Below, piece by piece: positions 43,780 through 58,728 of a stretch of DNA of 64,000 nt (positions are counted from its first letter, which is position 1; every line of letters begins with the position of its first letter). The stretch spans positions 3,991,001 through 4,055,000 of the forward strand of contig JAULSR010000001.1 in NCBI GenBank assembly GCA_030512295.1, given 5' to 3'. This stretch comes from Bombardia bombarda (Eukaryota; Ascomycota; Sordariomycetes; Sordariales; Lasiosphaeriaceae). A model generated the notes under the pieces. The model ran no database searches and was not told the origin of the DNA. It saw only the letters and a program-made list of their open reading frames with translations. Made by a program: the position numbers and the translations under genes.

Positions 43780-45734
43780 TTAGTCGCTCTCATCCTCCTT
43801 GTCACCGCCAACAGACTTTCTCTTGGCCTTCTTCTCCTTCTTCAGTCTTTTGCGCTCTGCCTTCTCCTCGGCTGTCTCTCCATCGTGCTTCTTGCGCTTC
43901 TTGTCACCCGCATCGGCGCCGTCCTCGCTCTTGGCAGCCTTGGCTAGCGACGAGGCCGAGGCCTCAACCTTCTTCTCCTCTACCGCGGGAGCGGCAGCTG
44001 CGGGCTCCTCTGTGGCTTGACCGGCGGCGCTGAAGTCCTTGTACTCCTTGGTCCACTTTGCCGGTGTGGCCTCGTTGGGGCGTCCGAACTTGTCAAGCTT
44101 GCCGTCGGACTTCATCTTCTTCTTCTCCAGCGCGACAGGGCCAAGTCCCCAGCGGCGGGGGTAAAGGTCGCGCTCCATGATGCAACGCTTGACCTTTGCT
44201 ACGACACCGTGGTCGCATGTGGACATCCTATCAAAACTCGTCAGTTCGCGCTCGATTTTTGAGTGGGTTAGGGTTAGGGGTATAAACATACTCAACAGTG
44301 CTCATCTGTGCAATACCGATAGCAATCGCCTCACCCTTAGTGGTGATAAGAACAACCTAAAATGTCATATCAGCATTCTGCTGCCAATTTAGCAAAAACC
44401 CCAGACTTCTAGCTTCTTTACTCACCTCCTCATGAGCCTCAATGGCCTGCTCGTACCGCAAAAGTCCAGGCAACATCAACTTAGCTCCGTAGCAAACAGC
44501 GTTAACGGCTGAGTCCTTAACCACAAGTCTCTTGTACGTAGTGAGGAGCGTCTCGAGCGGCTGGATGACCTTGCGCAGGGGCGCCTCATCGTGGCCGTTG
44601 TCAAGGGTGTACTGAGCGTCAAGCACGTCGTGCAGGGTCACCATGTTGCCGTTAGACTCAGACATGACGCCGGACCGCACTCTGCGGAGCTCCTGCATGT
44701 GCGCGCCGACTCCGAGCAGCAGTCCCAAGTGGACGCAGAGGGTTCGGATGTAGGTACCGGCCTCGCACGAGACCCAGAAGACGCCGAGGTGGCGGTCGTT
44801 GTCGAACTCGATGAGCTTGCAGTCGTAGATGGAGCGGATACGGAGTTGGCGCTTGACGGCCGAGATGAGAGGGGGTCTCTGGAAGAGGGCGCCCGTGAGG
44901 GTCTCGAGGGCCTGGGCAAAGGCGGACTCGCCGCCCTCAATGGTGTCGTGCAGTCTGATGACGCAGACGTACTCCTTGCCTGCTCCTTGCTGGGCCTTGA
45001 CCAGTCTCGTGGCGCGGTCGATGCAGACGACTGTAGTGCGGGGAAGGTTAGTAATTGTCCCGAATTCTTCTCGTCGACTATGAACACCAAATCAGGGAAA
45101 ATAGGAGTAGTACGTACTCAGGCATCCCGTGACCTTGGGATCGAGGGTACCAGAGTGACCGGTCTTCTCAACACTGTAGCGCAACCTGATTAGCCTCGCT
45201 GTCTCTGCAATTGTACGCAATTCCTATCGCAGCAAGGCTTCCACGTACCGGAGCATGCGCTTGATCCACGCAACGACCTCATGGGACGAGGGGTTGGAGG
45301 GCTTGTCCTGGTATGAGTTAGCTTCTGCCTTTCTGTGTATTCTCTCTTCTGAATCTATCCCAATTCTCCCCGAAGGAGCGAGCGGCAAAGGGGGTTTTGA
45401 TCCGATGAGTTGCAGAGGAGTGTTCGCAAGAAATGCGCAACCGTAAGAATAGGGCTTTTTTTCCGTGCGACATGGGTCAAAGGATCGCGTAGCAAAAAAG
45501 AAGAGAGAAAAGAAAGAGAAAAACGCGTACCAGGTTGATAACACCGCTCGAGACGTAAGACTTGATGTCGCGCTTGTGGGGAGCCGAGCCGTTGGGGATA
45601 GGGGTGAAGTGACCGGTACGGACGATCAAGTCGTTATAGTTCTTGAGGAGGAGAGGCCATTTCGACGTGTCGAGGGCTGGCGTGGTGCTCTGGGGCTTGA
45701 TGGTGTAGTCGTCGTCCTGGGCCGCGGTCGCCAT
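43780..45734 (-). CDS. cbf5: H/ACA snoRNP pseudouridine synthase Cbf5 (dyskerin)
   Basis: Catalytic subunit of box H/ACA RNPs that convert uridine to pseudouridine in rRNA and snRNA in the nucleolus. Six exons: 45734-45531, 45307-45249, 45173-45118, 45030-44426, 44356-44292 and 44227-43780; 478 residues. The dyskerin-like N-terminus is followed by the TruB-type core with DKPSNPSSHEVVAWIKRML and the catalytic loop HSGTLDPKVTGCL. RPPLISAVKRQLRIR comes next, then the PUA domain (RLVVKDSAVNAVCYGAKLMLPG ... AIAIGIAQMST) and a Lys/Glu-rich tail ending KSVGGDKEDESD. The third exon was set at 45173 because it yields RVEKTGHSG, the conserved order; a nearer AG at 45187 would insert four residues. The fifth intron contains telomere-like repeats. 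Confidence 0.96.
44265..44280. repeat. Telomere-like repeat inside a cbf5 intron
   Basis: GGGTTAGGGTTAGGGG on the plus strand, that is two TTAGGG units plus an extra GGG, inside intron 44228-44291. In the sense of the gene it reads CCCTAA-type and also offers CTAAC branch-like sequences. Confidence 0.8.
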
Positions 45735-46717
45735 CTTGTCTCGGTGGTAATTCTTTTTTTTCTATGTGTAATTCTTCCGATTGATGCAGCAGAAAGTCCT
45801 ACGGTGGAGGAGGGATCGTGAGTTCTGTGTGTGTGTCGGGATTTCGGATGCCGTACGTACACAATGCGCCGGCGATTTGGTTGGTTCTTCTATTTTTCCA
45901 AGAGAAGCGAGCTTGAGAAAACGAGCTTCCAAATTTTTTGCAAGCAAAAAGTCCGGTGTGGGGTCGGTAAGGTAGCGGTAGCGCGGTGCCAGCCTCGTGG
46001 CGCTAAACCCACCTTGGGGACAGCCTGCTTAGCACGAAGTACCTACTCACGTGCGCTACCTCGACTTGCTTGGTGGACAAATTGCTGTTACTTAAGTTGC
46101 CTCGAGCTTGCCTCGTCGACTCGACCCACCTCTGTGAGTTTACTAACTTCCATGCCTTTAGTCGCTGTAGACTTTAATGGCATGAGACACCTTTCTGTTT
46201 GAAGAATCTCCCACGGATCCATCCCAGTTGCTGTTTTTAACTCGTACCTCCCCCTTTCTCAAAATGCCCTGAACATTGCCCTTGTCCCCCTCACTGTAAG
46301 CTTTCTATAAGACAATGCTTTTGTATAAAGCCTTTGAGCAGTAGAGCAAGGCACCAGGCATTTCGATCTGCAAACTTGTACGGCTGGTATTATACGTACA
46401 ATCACGACGAATTGCCTCTTGTACCCTTGAATGCCCTGTCCACCCCATTCAAGGCATCGAAGTTTATAACACACACCTATGTTCAAAGTGAAAGGGGACT
46501 TGCTTTCATACTATCAGCTACCAAGGCAGCCAACGCCAACAACGAGGCTGTACTACTACTATAAACATTGTTATATGAAAGGTATAGATGACCAGACATC
46601 TCCCCTGCGCGCCGCCCCAAAATGAACTCCGGGTATTATGTTATCAGATCCAGGAACCGAAAAGAAAAAGACAGACAGAGAGGTATATATAGGTAGTAAA
46701 AAAAAAAAGACATCTCA
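45735..46717. other. Spacer between surface protein B and cbf5
   Basis: 983 bp: promoter of cbf5 and 3' flank of the second surface-protein gene. No recognisable gene. Confidence 0.65.
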
Positions 46718-48433
46718 TCATAGCCAGCCCCAACGAAGAGATAGAGATACCTCCCTATGCCATATTCCCCCTCCCATTAGACGATCCTCCCGTAGCCCCC
46801 GTGCCCGGCCTCGACCCCCCATGCTGTCTCCCATACCCAGGATGGTGCAGAACAGGCGCCTCCGGCTCGGCAGGGAGGTTGTAGCGACTATGACTGCTCG
46901 AGTTGTTGCCGCTGGCGCTGCTGCCATTGTACGGGCTCTCGACCTCGTGCATCTCGTACATTTCGTCGCTGTTGCTGCGCTCCTTGCCCTTGCCCCCTCT
47001 GCTCCTCCTCCCCCATTGCCCAAGCTCGGTTGCGAACCCTTTGACCTCAAGCTCGCCTCGTCGCCGCCGAGCGCCAGCCCAATCGCGATCTCGTTCTGTC
47101 GCTTCTCGTGGTGGTGCATCTGCATCATGAGCCTCTCCTGCGTCGGACTGGGCCAGTGTGTGAACGCTGGCGGTGGCGACCCGTGTGAGGATACCGGGGA
47201 CTGCTGCTCGTGTATGAGCTGGTCCAGGCGCTGCTGGTGCTGGGGCGGTATCATCGGCCAGTTGACGCCACCACCGCCGGCCGCGGAGCTGGGCCCGCCG
47301 TCGGTGGCGCTCACCGGGCTGTTGTACTGGCTGTTGTAGGGGCTGAAGTAGCGAGGCAGAGGCTGGATTCGTTGGTCCAGGCCGCTGCGATCAGTGTGCG
47401 CGCTGACGGGGCTTTCGTCCCAGCTGTTTAGGGGCCTTTGGCTGACGGGTGTCTCAAACATGTCGGCTCCGTTGCTGCCGCCGGGGCCACCGCCGCCGTA
47501 CCGTGACTTTGGGTGCGGCCAGCCTTGGTCGCCGTTGCGTTGCTCGAGTTGGCGCAGAAAGGCACGTCTCCGCCGCTTGCCGTTGCATACGATGCAGAAG
47601 CCGGCGACGGCGAGGATAAAGGCAAGCCCGCCAAAAGCGATGCCCACGCGGGCGCCGAGGGATACGGCGCCGTAGTCTGGGGTGGGCACCATCGCGTATG
47701 TGGGTGTTGGGGTGCTGACGACGACTGGGCTGGCGCCAAAGAGGTCGCCCTGGATGGTGAGAATTGAGCCTGCGGCGGGCTTCTGCTTACAAGCTCCATC
47801 CAGGACGTTGAGGTAGTTGTTTAGGAAGCTGCCCGTGTTATCCAATCGAATTAAGCATTGTGAGCATCTGGAAATCGTGGTGTCATCTCCCCATTTACTG
47901 CAATAGTCGTAGCCACCACCGGTGGTGGTGAAGTTATTCCACGTAACTGCATCCTTGAGTGGGTCACATGCGAAACTGAGGCAGTGTCAGCGGAAGGATG
48001 CTGGCTAAGGTCAGACACGTGAAGTAGACACTTACTTGGTAAGGCACGGATTGCTGCCGGCATTTGGGTTGTTTGGCAAACCCCATAGACACCAACCCAT
48101 ATTGAACCGAAGGTTGTCTGCAAGGTACGAGTATTAGATGGTGGTGGTCCACTCTGGCTTGAGTATGTACTCACAAAGTAGAGACTGGAGGTCTGTTTGG
48201 TTTCTCGAGACATAAGTGCTCGTGGTTTCGCAGGTTATGCAACTTTCAAAGACTGTGCCGGCTGTTGTCCCCCTATACGAGGCCGCATCGCAGGCCATGT
48301 CACTCCCGCTGGTGGACGAGAGAACGTTGCCGCACGACGTTGAACATGGCGAGTCGGGAGCAACTAACAGGGCCGCTGCCTGGGGCGCCGCAAAGGCAAC
48401 GGCGACCGAGATGCGGGCGATGCCGGGCCTCAT
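46718..48433 (-). CDS. 12-cysteine single-pass surface protein, member B (probable frameshift near the C-terminus)
   Basis: Paralogue of the protein at 36630-38296. Exons 48433-48175, 48117-48036 and 47975-46718; 532 residues as read. Signal peptide (ISVAVAFAAPQAAAL), ectodomain with the same 12 cysteines (SPCSTSC, AC, SCITC, WC, PCLTNFAC, YC, RCSQC, AC), one membrane helix (VGIAFGGLAFILAVAGFCIV, near 215-240), a KRRRR stop-transfer and a disordered tail. The first intron position is shared with member A; the second is not. In the tail the frame deteriorates after KGSQPSLGNGGGG into an Arg/Ala-rich sequence. Another frame from about 47015 down to the stop at 46755 reads as normal tail sequence (SNSDEMYEMHEVESP ... 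NLPAEPEAPVLHHPGYG). One missing base in the G-rich tract at 46990-47025 would explain it and give about 520 residues. It may be an assembly error or a real allele. Confidence 0.8.
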
Positions 48434-49036
48434 CCTGACGACGAATTGCCTTCCTTTCTCTCGTCAACTTTTCCTCGGTGGTCGGTCTCGAGATGGCTCG
48501 AGATGCCGGGTCCTTGGGAAGCGGGGGCGTCCGAGAGGAGGGTGCAAGCTTTCGTTATCGCCGCACAGATTTCTTGTACAACATAACGATCTTGTTCACA
48601 GGTACGGCGGTCGTCCAAAAGGCGGGGAGCTCTTGGCCGTGCGACGAACAGGTGGTCGGCGCCGGAGTGACGGCAATTAATATGCCAAGTTGGAGGTACC
48701 GTCGCGATGTGTGATAAGCGCGCAGATGTGAGAAGTGCGTGATGTTCTTCTCAACTGGCAGTCGTTCTGGTTCCGCGAAGATGGAAACAGAAAGACGGCC
48801 GATGTGATAGTGATGAGACGGGCGAAACCACACTACCTTGAGAGACAGACGATTAATGGAACATGGCGCACAGTACGCAGTAACCAACTCAGAACCAGTA
48901 TGGCATCCTAGACTTACACAGTAAGGCAGGTAAGTAAGCGAGAACGAGAGCGCACACAAGCACACACCACAGCACATCAGTGACCAGACCAAGCACACCG
49001 CTAGCACAGCACTGGTAACGTTATGCTATGGGTTCA

Positions 49037-49091
49037 CCCCATCCCATCCCATCCCCATCCCATCACTGCAGAGCGCAGAGCGCAGAGCGCA
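49037..49091. repeat. Adjacent CCCAT and GAGCGCA short tandem repeats
   Basis: An imperfect (CCCAT)n run spans 49037-49063 and three exact copies of GAGCGCA span 49071-49091. Both lie about 0.6 kb upstream of surface-protein gene B. Confidence 0.8.
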
Positions 49092-50113
49092 GGTGAATGA
49101 GCATTTTGGCCAGCCAGTAGGAGACGAACGGGAGTGTGATTGGGGTCGTCATCTGCGCCGCCCATTGGCTTGCATCGTGGGAGGTACCGAGAAGCGACGA
49201 CTGGGAAAAAGCGTGAGATTTCCCCTCCTGGACGAGTCGACGACCAGCAATGGAAAGAGCGAGCGGGCCGCTAAACTCAGGACCATGCCGCCAAAAGGCA
49301 GGGTGACCCGCAGTGACCGGCCACCGTGCATGTGCTGAACAGCATTGTCCACTGACAAGGCGGGATGGCGGGAATAGCTGCACACGCCTGCAAGGGCCCC
49401 TGCAGCAAGTCCGGGGCCCGCACGGCATCTCTCATTCTGATTGGCCTCACCTCTTTTTACCCGTGGTGTCCAAATGGAAGGTGCGCTTCGTCCAGGTCGA
49501 GCACTTCAGGTCCAAGGCAAAGCAGCCAGCAAGCCAGCCAGCAGGTCGCTCTCCCCGGACCCAGCCCCCATTCCAGGTTAGGTGTGAGGGCGAAAAGGAC
49601 GGCCATCAGTTTTTCATGCGCCTTGACGGTGCAGCGCATCGTCGTGCACGACATGGCCACCCGCTTCCCCCCCCGCCCCTTCAACGGCTGTTGCGCGACA
49701 TGAGATGGAAAGCTGTTGGTCTCAAGGCTATTAATGTTATCTCATTTTGTGGCGGCTGCTGGTCGGCAGATTGGGTCAATCGCCAACTTGTCGATCGATT
49801 CGATCGAGAAGAGACGAAAAAAGCAAAGAGAGAGGAAGATATGAAGAACCCCACAGACAACGCTCAAATGAAAACCCGCCTTGGCTAGAATTGGCTTTTC
49901 CCGAGCGATTGGACGCGCCGACGACACACTTACGTGCATGTTCAGTCAAACTGTGATACGGTCACCCCAACTAACCGGTAGCTGTTGTTTCTCCTCAATG
50001 GCTCAAACTTCAAATGCACCTCCTCTTCCCCTTTCACAAAAATGTATGACCCAAAAGTCATGAAATGTTCCGTATGGTGCACCCTGAGTAGCGCCCGAGT
50101 GGGGTTCATAAGT

Positions 50114-50137
50114 CAGCCAGCCAGCCAGCCAGCCAGC
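50114..50137. repeat. (CAGC)6 microsatellite
   Basis: Six perfect CAGC units in the spacer. Confidence 0.9.
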
Positions 50138-50928
50138 TGCATAGAAGTCACAGAAGCTTTTCACCAAGGCCGGCGGCAAAAACAAACATACTAGGTACTA
50201 CCTATTCTACTCCCCCTTTTACACTGTTGCTGCTGCTGCTGCTGCCTCCCACATTGTCGGGCCCCCATATCCATTGGCGCCCACTCCCATAATAAAGGCC
50301 CCTAGAGTAGTACTAAAGACGTTTCGCTACTACCGTAAAGCAGGCGACTATGTATCATGGTGCACCGTGATGACATGCTACAAGTCTCCATGCTGAAGGT
50401 TTCGTGTGCATGTAAACAAACAGTATCTCGGTTCATTCTTCTACCCCATCTAGGCGGCAAAGGGATAGCGGCGGCGCGTGTGAGCAGCGTCCGGGTTAAG
50501 GATTGGACAACGATTTGTGTTGTTGTTTACCTTGCTGAGAAAACAGGGGAAATGTTAGAGGTGAAGGAAATTGCATTGTCACTCAAGATGTGAACAGCCG
50601 CTTGATCATAGACACCATTTCAAATTACATATCTACATATATATCAAGTCCCAAAACTAGCTGCTGTCTTGTTTCCTCCCGGACAAAGAAAAGTCCACGT
50701 ATTGAAACTATCCAGCAACACCTTGGTATAACCCTCTTTACCACGAAGCAAAAATGGTATCGTCATACAATCGTGCATGATAATAAATCCTCAGCTCATC
50801 GTCATATGTCATCCATCTTCCGCATTTTACTCATTTAAAGAGTCTGACCCCGCAACTGAACAACAAAGGAACCACCATCAACAAGAAAAAGGTATCAGCA
50901 ACTGAAATGTCATCAAACCGACCACTGG

Positions 50929-54645
<3,717 letters not shown>

Positions 54646-56050
54646 GGTGCTGGTTCAGCGTCACATTCAACAGCGGCTGCATCGAAACAAGCTTGGGTTT
54701 GAAACTGGGGAGTTCGCTAGTAGAGCGCAACGGTTACGATGCTCGGCATCATGATATGGAGGATAGATACCAACAACCGTTGAAAATGTTGCCGGTATTG
54801 CTAGACAAAGGGAGGAGGGTGATACTCGACAAACTGGCTAACATGTCAATGCCGGACGACTCGACGCCAGAAACTCAGCACTCAGCTACCCAGCAACCTG
54901 GAATTCAACTACACTACGTAGTTCCATGTGGCACAGTACCTCGATACATTGGACAGCAATACCAGCAATGACAGCTACCAAGCCATCCATGTGGTGGAAA
55001 AGTGGCGACCAACAGCATGTGGTGTTTAAGCGCCCAGCTGCGATTGCCCTGAGATTCGCCGGTGGCTTCCCCCCCCAAGCCCCCTGTAGGATGACCCAAA
55101 GACATGGAAAGGTATCCGTAGCTTCACGACCACCCGCAACGGGAATGAGGGATGGCTGGAGAGAGGGGGGTGAGCTATGACCGGCGTGGTCGGTGGGGAA
55201 ACATATCACAAAACTCGGTGATGCAGGTTGGGAAAGGTGTGAGTGTGACAGGCGGCAGGGGCCCCGCCCTATCTGCAGCCGGGATTGGCTTTCCCGCTTT
55301 TGGTGTGAGGGGACCAAGCTGAACCTGGTCCATGCGGACTAAGTCTAGGCTATTTTGGGCTTGGGCATCAAGACCCCTGACATTGGCATTGACGACAAAC
55401 CACCATCACCACCCAAAGACATCCCGTTGTCTGGTTGCTGGTTGCCATATCCAGTTACTCGACAATCTCAGCCGCTTATTAGCTCTGCTTCGATATCTAT
55501 CCTCCTCTCTCAGGGGCTAAATCTTCTACCCACGAGGTCGGTGTCGATTCCCACGGGGTCGGGTCCTATAGGGATCCTTCAATCTCCCCATCCCTTCCAG
55601 AGCCTGCCAAGTCTGTAGAAATCACCAACAACAACATTTACCCGTCCTTCCTCCAGATCGGATCACACCGCTCATCTACCTAACTACTGCATCTTTTTGT
55701 TCCGTATTTGGCGAGCCGGTCTTCTTGTCTAGGTAGCTGAAGTAGCTAGAGAGGCAGAATGTTACAAGTTCAAGGAAGCAACTCAAGATGTCAATGGCTT
55801 CTTCACATGCCAGCCAGACTCCCAAATAATGCAATGATAAAAAGTAATATTACTTCCTACTGTGCATGTAATACTGGCCCTCTTTACTCCAATTGAACAA
55901 CAGGGTTTCTGCTACCTTACGCTCTCATTTATTTTATATGAACGCTACCCGACTCATTTCTCTAACCTAAATCATGCATGTCATTCCCCCTCCTCAATTC
56001 TGGTATCATTATCCATTTTGCCACCACCGTCATAAAATATGCCACCTCCA
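54646..56050. other. Spacer between the two amidase copies, 1.4 kb
   Basis: Promoter of copy 1 and 3' flank of copy 2. I see no duplicated flanking sequence and no supported gene. Confidence 0.6.
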
Positions 56051-58728
56051 TCAATTAGAGATAGGCGACCGCGCATCCAACGACGACAAAATCGCATCAA
56101 TCTCTTCCTCAACAATAGAATGCCGCCTGCTCGGCGTCCATTGCCCTCGTTCTCTGCTCTTCTCGCCCCTCAAGACCGTGCGACCTGCAGATGCCTCATC
56201 CTCCGTCATTAGCATGGCCTGTATATCCGGGTGCACCAAACCTCCCATCGACGACTTGGGAGTATGCCTCACAGAACCGTAGTGTCCCCCCTTGGTGGGG
56301 CTCGGCATGCCTTGTTGTTTTGCAGGCTGTCGTCCTCTGCTGGTCGCACGGGGAGAGTAACTTGAGATGAGGGGCGTCTGGGGTATCGGTGGTGCCTCGT
56401 ATTGAAACATCGGAATCGAATTCGAGGCTGATTTACTTCCTGCCCTATGACCTAGTCGAGATTTAGGTCGTGGCGGTTCTGGCTGCTCCTCTACCACAGA
56501 TTCGTCTCGACTTGTGTGTGTGATATTGTAAATGGGCGCCGCAATTGGGGGAAATGTGGTCTGGAAGACACTGGGGCTTGCTGCGATTGGGATCATATCC
56601 TTAAATTGTGAATCCCACAGCGTCTTTGTAGGTTTGAGTTCCTCAAGTCGTCGACCTCGATCCGACTTTGCTTCTTTGCATGGAGAACATGCACCAGTGG
56701 GTTCCTCCTGGTTCAGCAATCGAGAGTCACCAAAGGATTTAGCTCGTTTTAGATATTGTGCTGGATCCGAGCGGCTTGAGTGATGGGTCAAGGTTGGTGA
56801 TCTGCTGGCATTCCGAAACTTGGGGGACATGGGCCGTGGAAGAACGACGACCTCCTCAGCAACACCATCGTCGATGAGTTTAGGTACAGGGGTCTTTGGC
56901 TGTGTGGTTCGATTATCTGATCTCGACGGAGGACCGCGAGCCGGCGCTCGCCTAGGATCAATCTTGCTTGAACCCTCAAATCCAGGCCAAACGGGCTCAT
57001 CAGGGGTATGGATATTAGCTGAAGTGGGAATTGCCGACGGCGGGCTCCGGCGGTAGTAGGTAGCGGGCATGGAGTGGTCGTCAAATGGTGTCGCTGGAGG
57101 AGTGCAAAGGTCGCGGCTTGTGAAAAAGTTTCCAGGGTCCATTCCTCTTGGGATCTTCCTCGTTCGCAATGGCGGAAGCGTCTCAGGCCCGGTAGAAATT
57201 TCCAATTTGGGCCGCGCCGCCATCGGCGTCGGGCTCGGGCAAGTTGGAGTTTGCAGTGCTTCCAGACTCCCTACAAAAGCATGCTCATCGCACCCACCAC
57301 AGTCCCCATCGCAACCGCTGTAGCAATCAGACTCGTCGCATTCGCTACAGTCGTCAGGTTCCTCATGCGAGAGTGGATGCATTGGGGATAGAGATGGTGA
57401 GTCCTCTCTCATATGGGACCTCGTCTCGACCTGGTTACTGTCCGATTGCCCGTCCTCTTCTGCCGCACTTGCGTCAGTGTACATGGTCTGGACCATCGAC
57501 TCCGGTTCGGGCTGCGCTGTATCCACTTGGCCTGGGCTTACATGAGAAGAAATTGGACTACCTGCAGGGGTAGATGCCGCGTCATGAACCGACGTTAAAG
57601 GGGACTCCTTTTCGGACTGTTGCTCGGGTTGGCTTGACGAAACATCGCCTTCTGCCCCTGTGGCAATTTCAGGGCGATTAACCAGCTTCGCAAAAGGTGG
57701 AAGGTCGGTATTGACTACCAACAGCTCCTTAACGCCACGTCCCAGGAGGCCGTAAACAGAGACCTCTCCATTCTTGATACCGACCACGGCACTAGTGCCG
57801 GCGTAAACCACATCGTCTTCGATGCCGCAGCGGTTGCAAAAGATAACAATAGTTTCTTCATCTTTTTCAGCTCGGATAATTGGCTCCATTCTCTGGATCC
57901 AATAAGTGATGGTCTCCATGTCGGGATCCTGAGGAAAGGGGGTGAAAGTAGAGCGGTCCTCGCGTGTAAGCCAGGCCATGGACAGGATAACCAAATTCGC
58001 TTTGACTCTCAACACATGGACGGAAAACTCAAAGGCATTCCAGGGAGCCTCAAACCGGTAGGGGCTACACATCATGTCAGTATGCTATAATCTGCGGGCG
58101 TGGTTAAACGACATACTTGATATCCATGCCTAGAAGCTATTAGTACGGTTCCCGTCGAGGAGATTCGGATGGGGAAAAGTGGGTTCACATACAGATGCCC
58201 ATGGCAACCTGACCAAAGTCCTCCATTTCGCCAGCGTAAAAGCCTCCACCCTCGAGCGCCCATGTCGCATCTGTATAGTAGAGGAACGACTTGCGATAGT
58301 TTGCGACTGTTTCGCCATCGCCGTTTACAATAATCAGCGAGTTGTAGTACTCTGGAGACGACGAAACCGATGGGCGGCGACGCGAAGCCGTAACTTTCTC
58401 TGGGTATCCGACTGCAACAGTGCAATCGTACTTCAGCGCCGTGGTGCGTGCCCAGAGTGAACTGATTCCAGACCCCGACGGTTCAAGGTAGGGGGTGATG
58501 TGTTGAACCGACTTGAAATTATATCCTGGTCGGCGAGGTCAGAATAGTTGCCAATGCCACAAAGAGCTGAATGCGATGCTTACCGCTAAAGGCCATCTCG
58601 GGGAGAACTAATAGGTCCAGGTTGTCCAATTCCGTTGGGTCTGCCTTGGCCAGAACGGCATCGGCTCGATTGAGGTTGTTGGAGACATCGCCCACTTTCG
58701 GCGCGAACTGGAGACAGCCGATGCGCAT
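56051..58728 (-). CDS. Nitrilase-superfamily amidase, Nta1-like, with long disordered tail (copy 2)
   Basis: Tandem paralogue of the gene at 50929-54645. Exons 58728-58584, 58525-58193, 58129-58117 (13 nt) and 58064-56051; 834 residues. Triad: Glu44 (VLPEMAFSGYNF), Lys127 (NYRKSFLYYTDATW) and Cys160 (MGICMDIN), then PYRFEAPWNAFEF. The Cys160 codon is split T|GC by the second intron and the 13-nt exon supplies GC plus MDI and the first two bases of Asn. The C-terminal half is disordered: acidic/Ser segments, a Cys-rich patch (ECDESDCYSGCDGDCGGCDE), IPIAASPSVF (near 652) and PRPKSRLGHR (near 695). These last two match copy 1 in order and position. The Cys patch could bind metal; copy 1 has nothing comparable. 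The two copies share GRGVKELLVV at the end of the catalytic domain. Expected cytosolic; no signal peptide. Confidence 0.88.
58117..58129 (-). other. 13-nt microexon with most of the catalytic-cysteine codon
   Basis: Flanked by introns 58130-58192 (GTATGT...TTCTAG) and 58065-58116 (GTATGT...GTGTAG). Sequence GCATGGATATCAA completes TGC (Cys160) and encodes Met, Asp, Ile and two bases of Asn. Skipping it would remove the nucleophile and shift the frame (13 is not a multiple of three). Confidence 0.85.

Larger units (their letters stand above)
48434..50928. other. Intergenic spacer, 2.5 kb, with short tandem repeats
   Basis: Upstream region of surface protein B and 3' flank of the first amidase gene. 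It holds a CATCC-type repeat (49037-49063), three GAGCGCA units (49071-49091), six CAGC units (50114-50137) and a GCTGCT run near 50230-50244. No supported gene; the longer open frames overlap one another. Confidence 0.6.
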
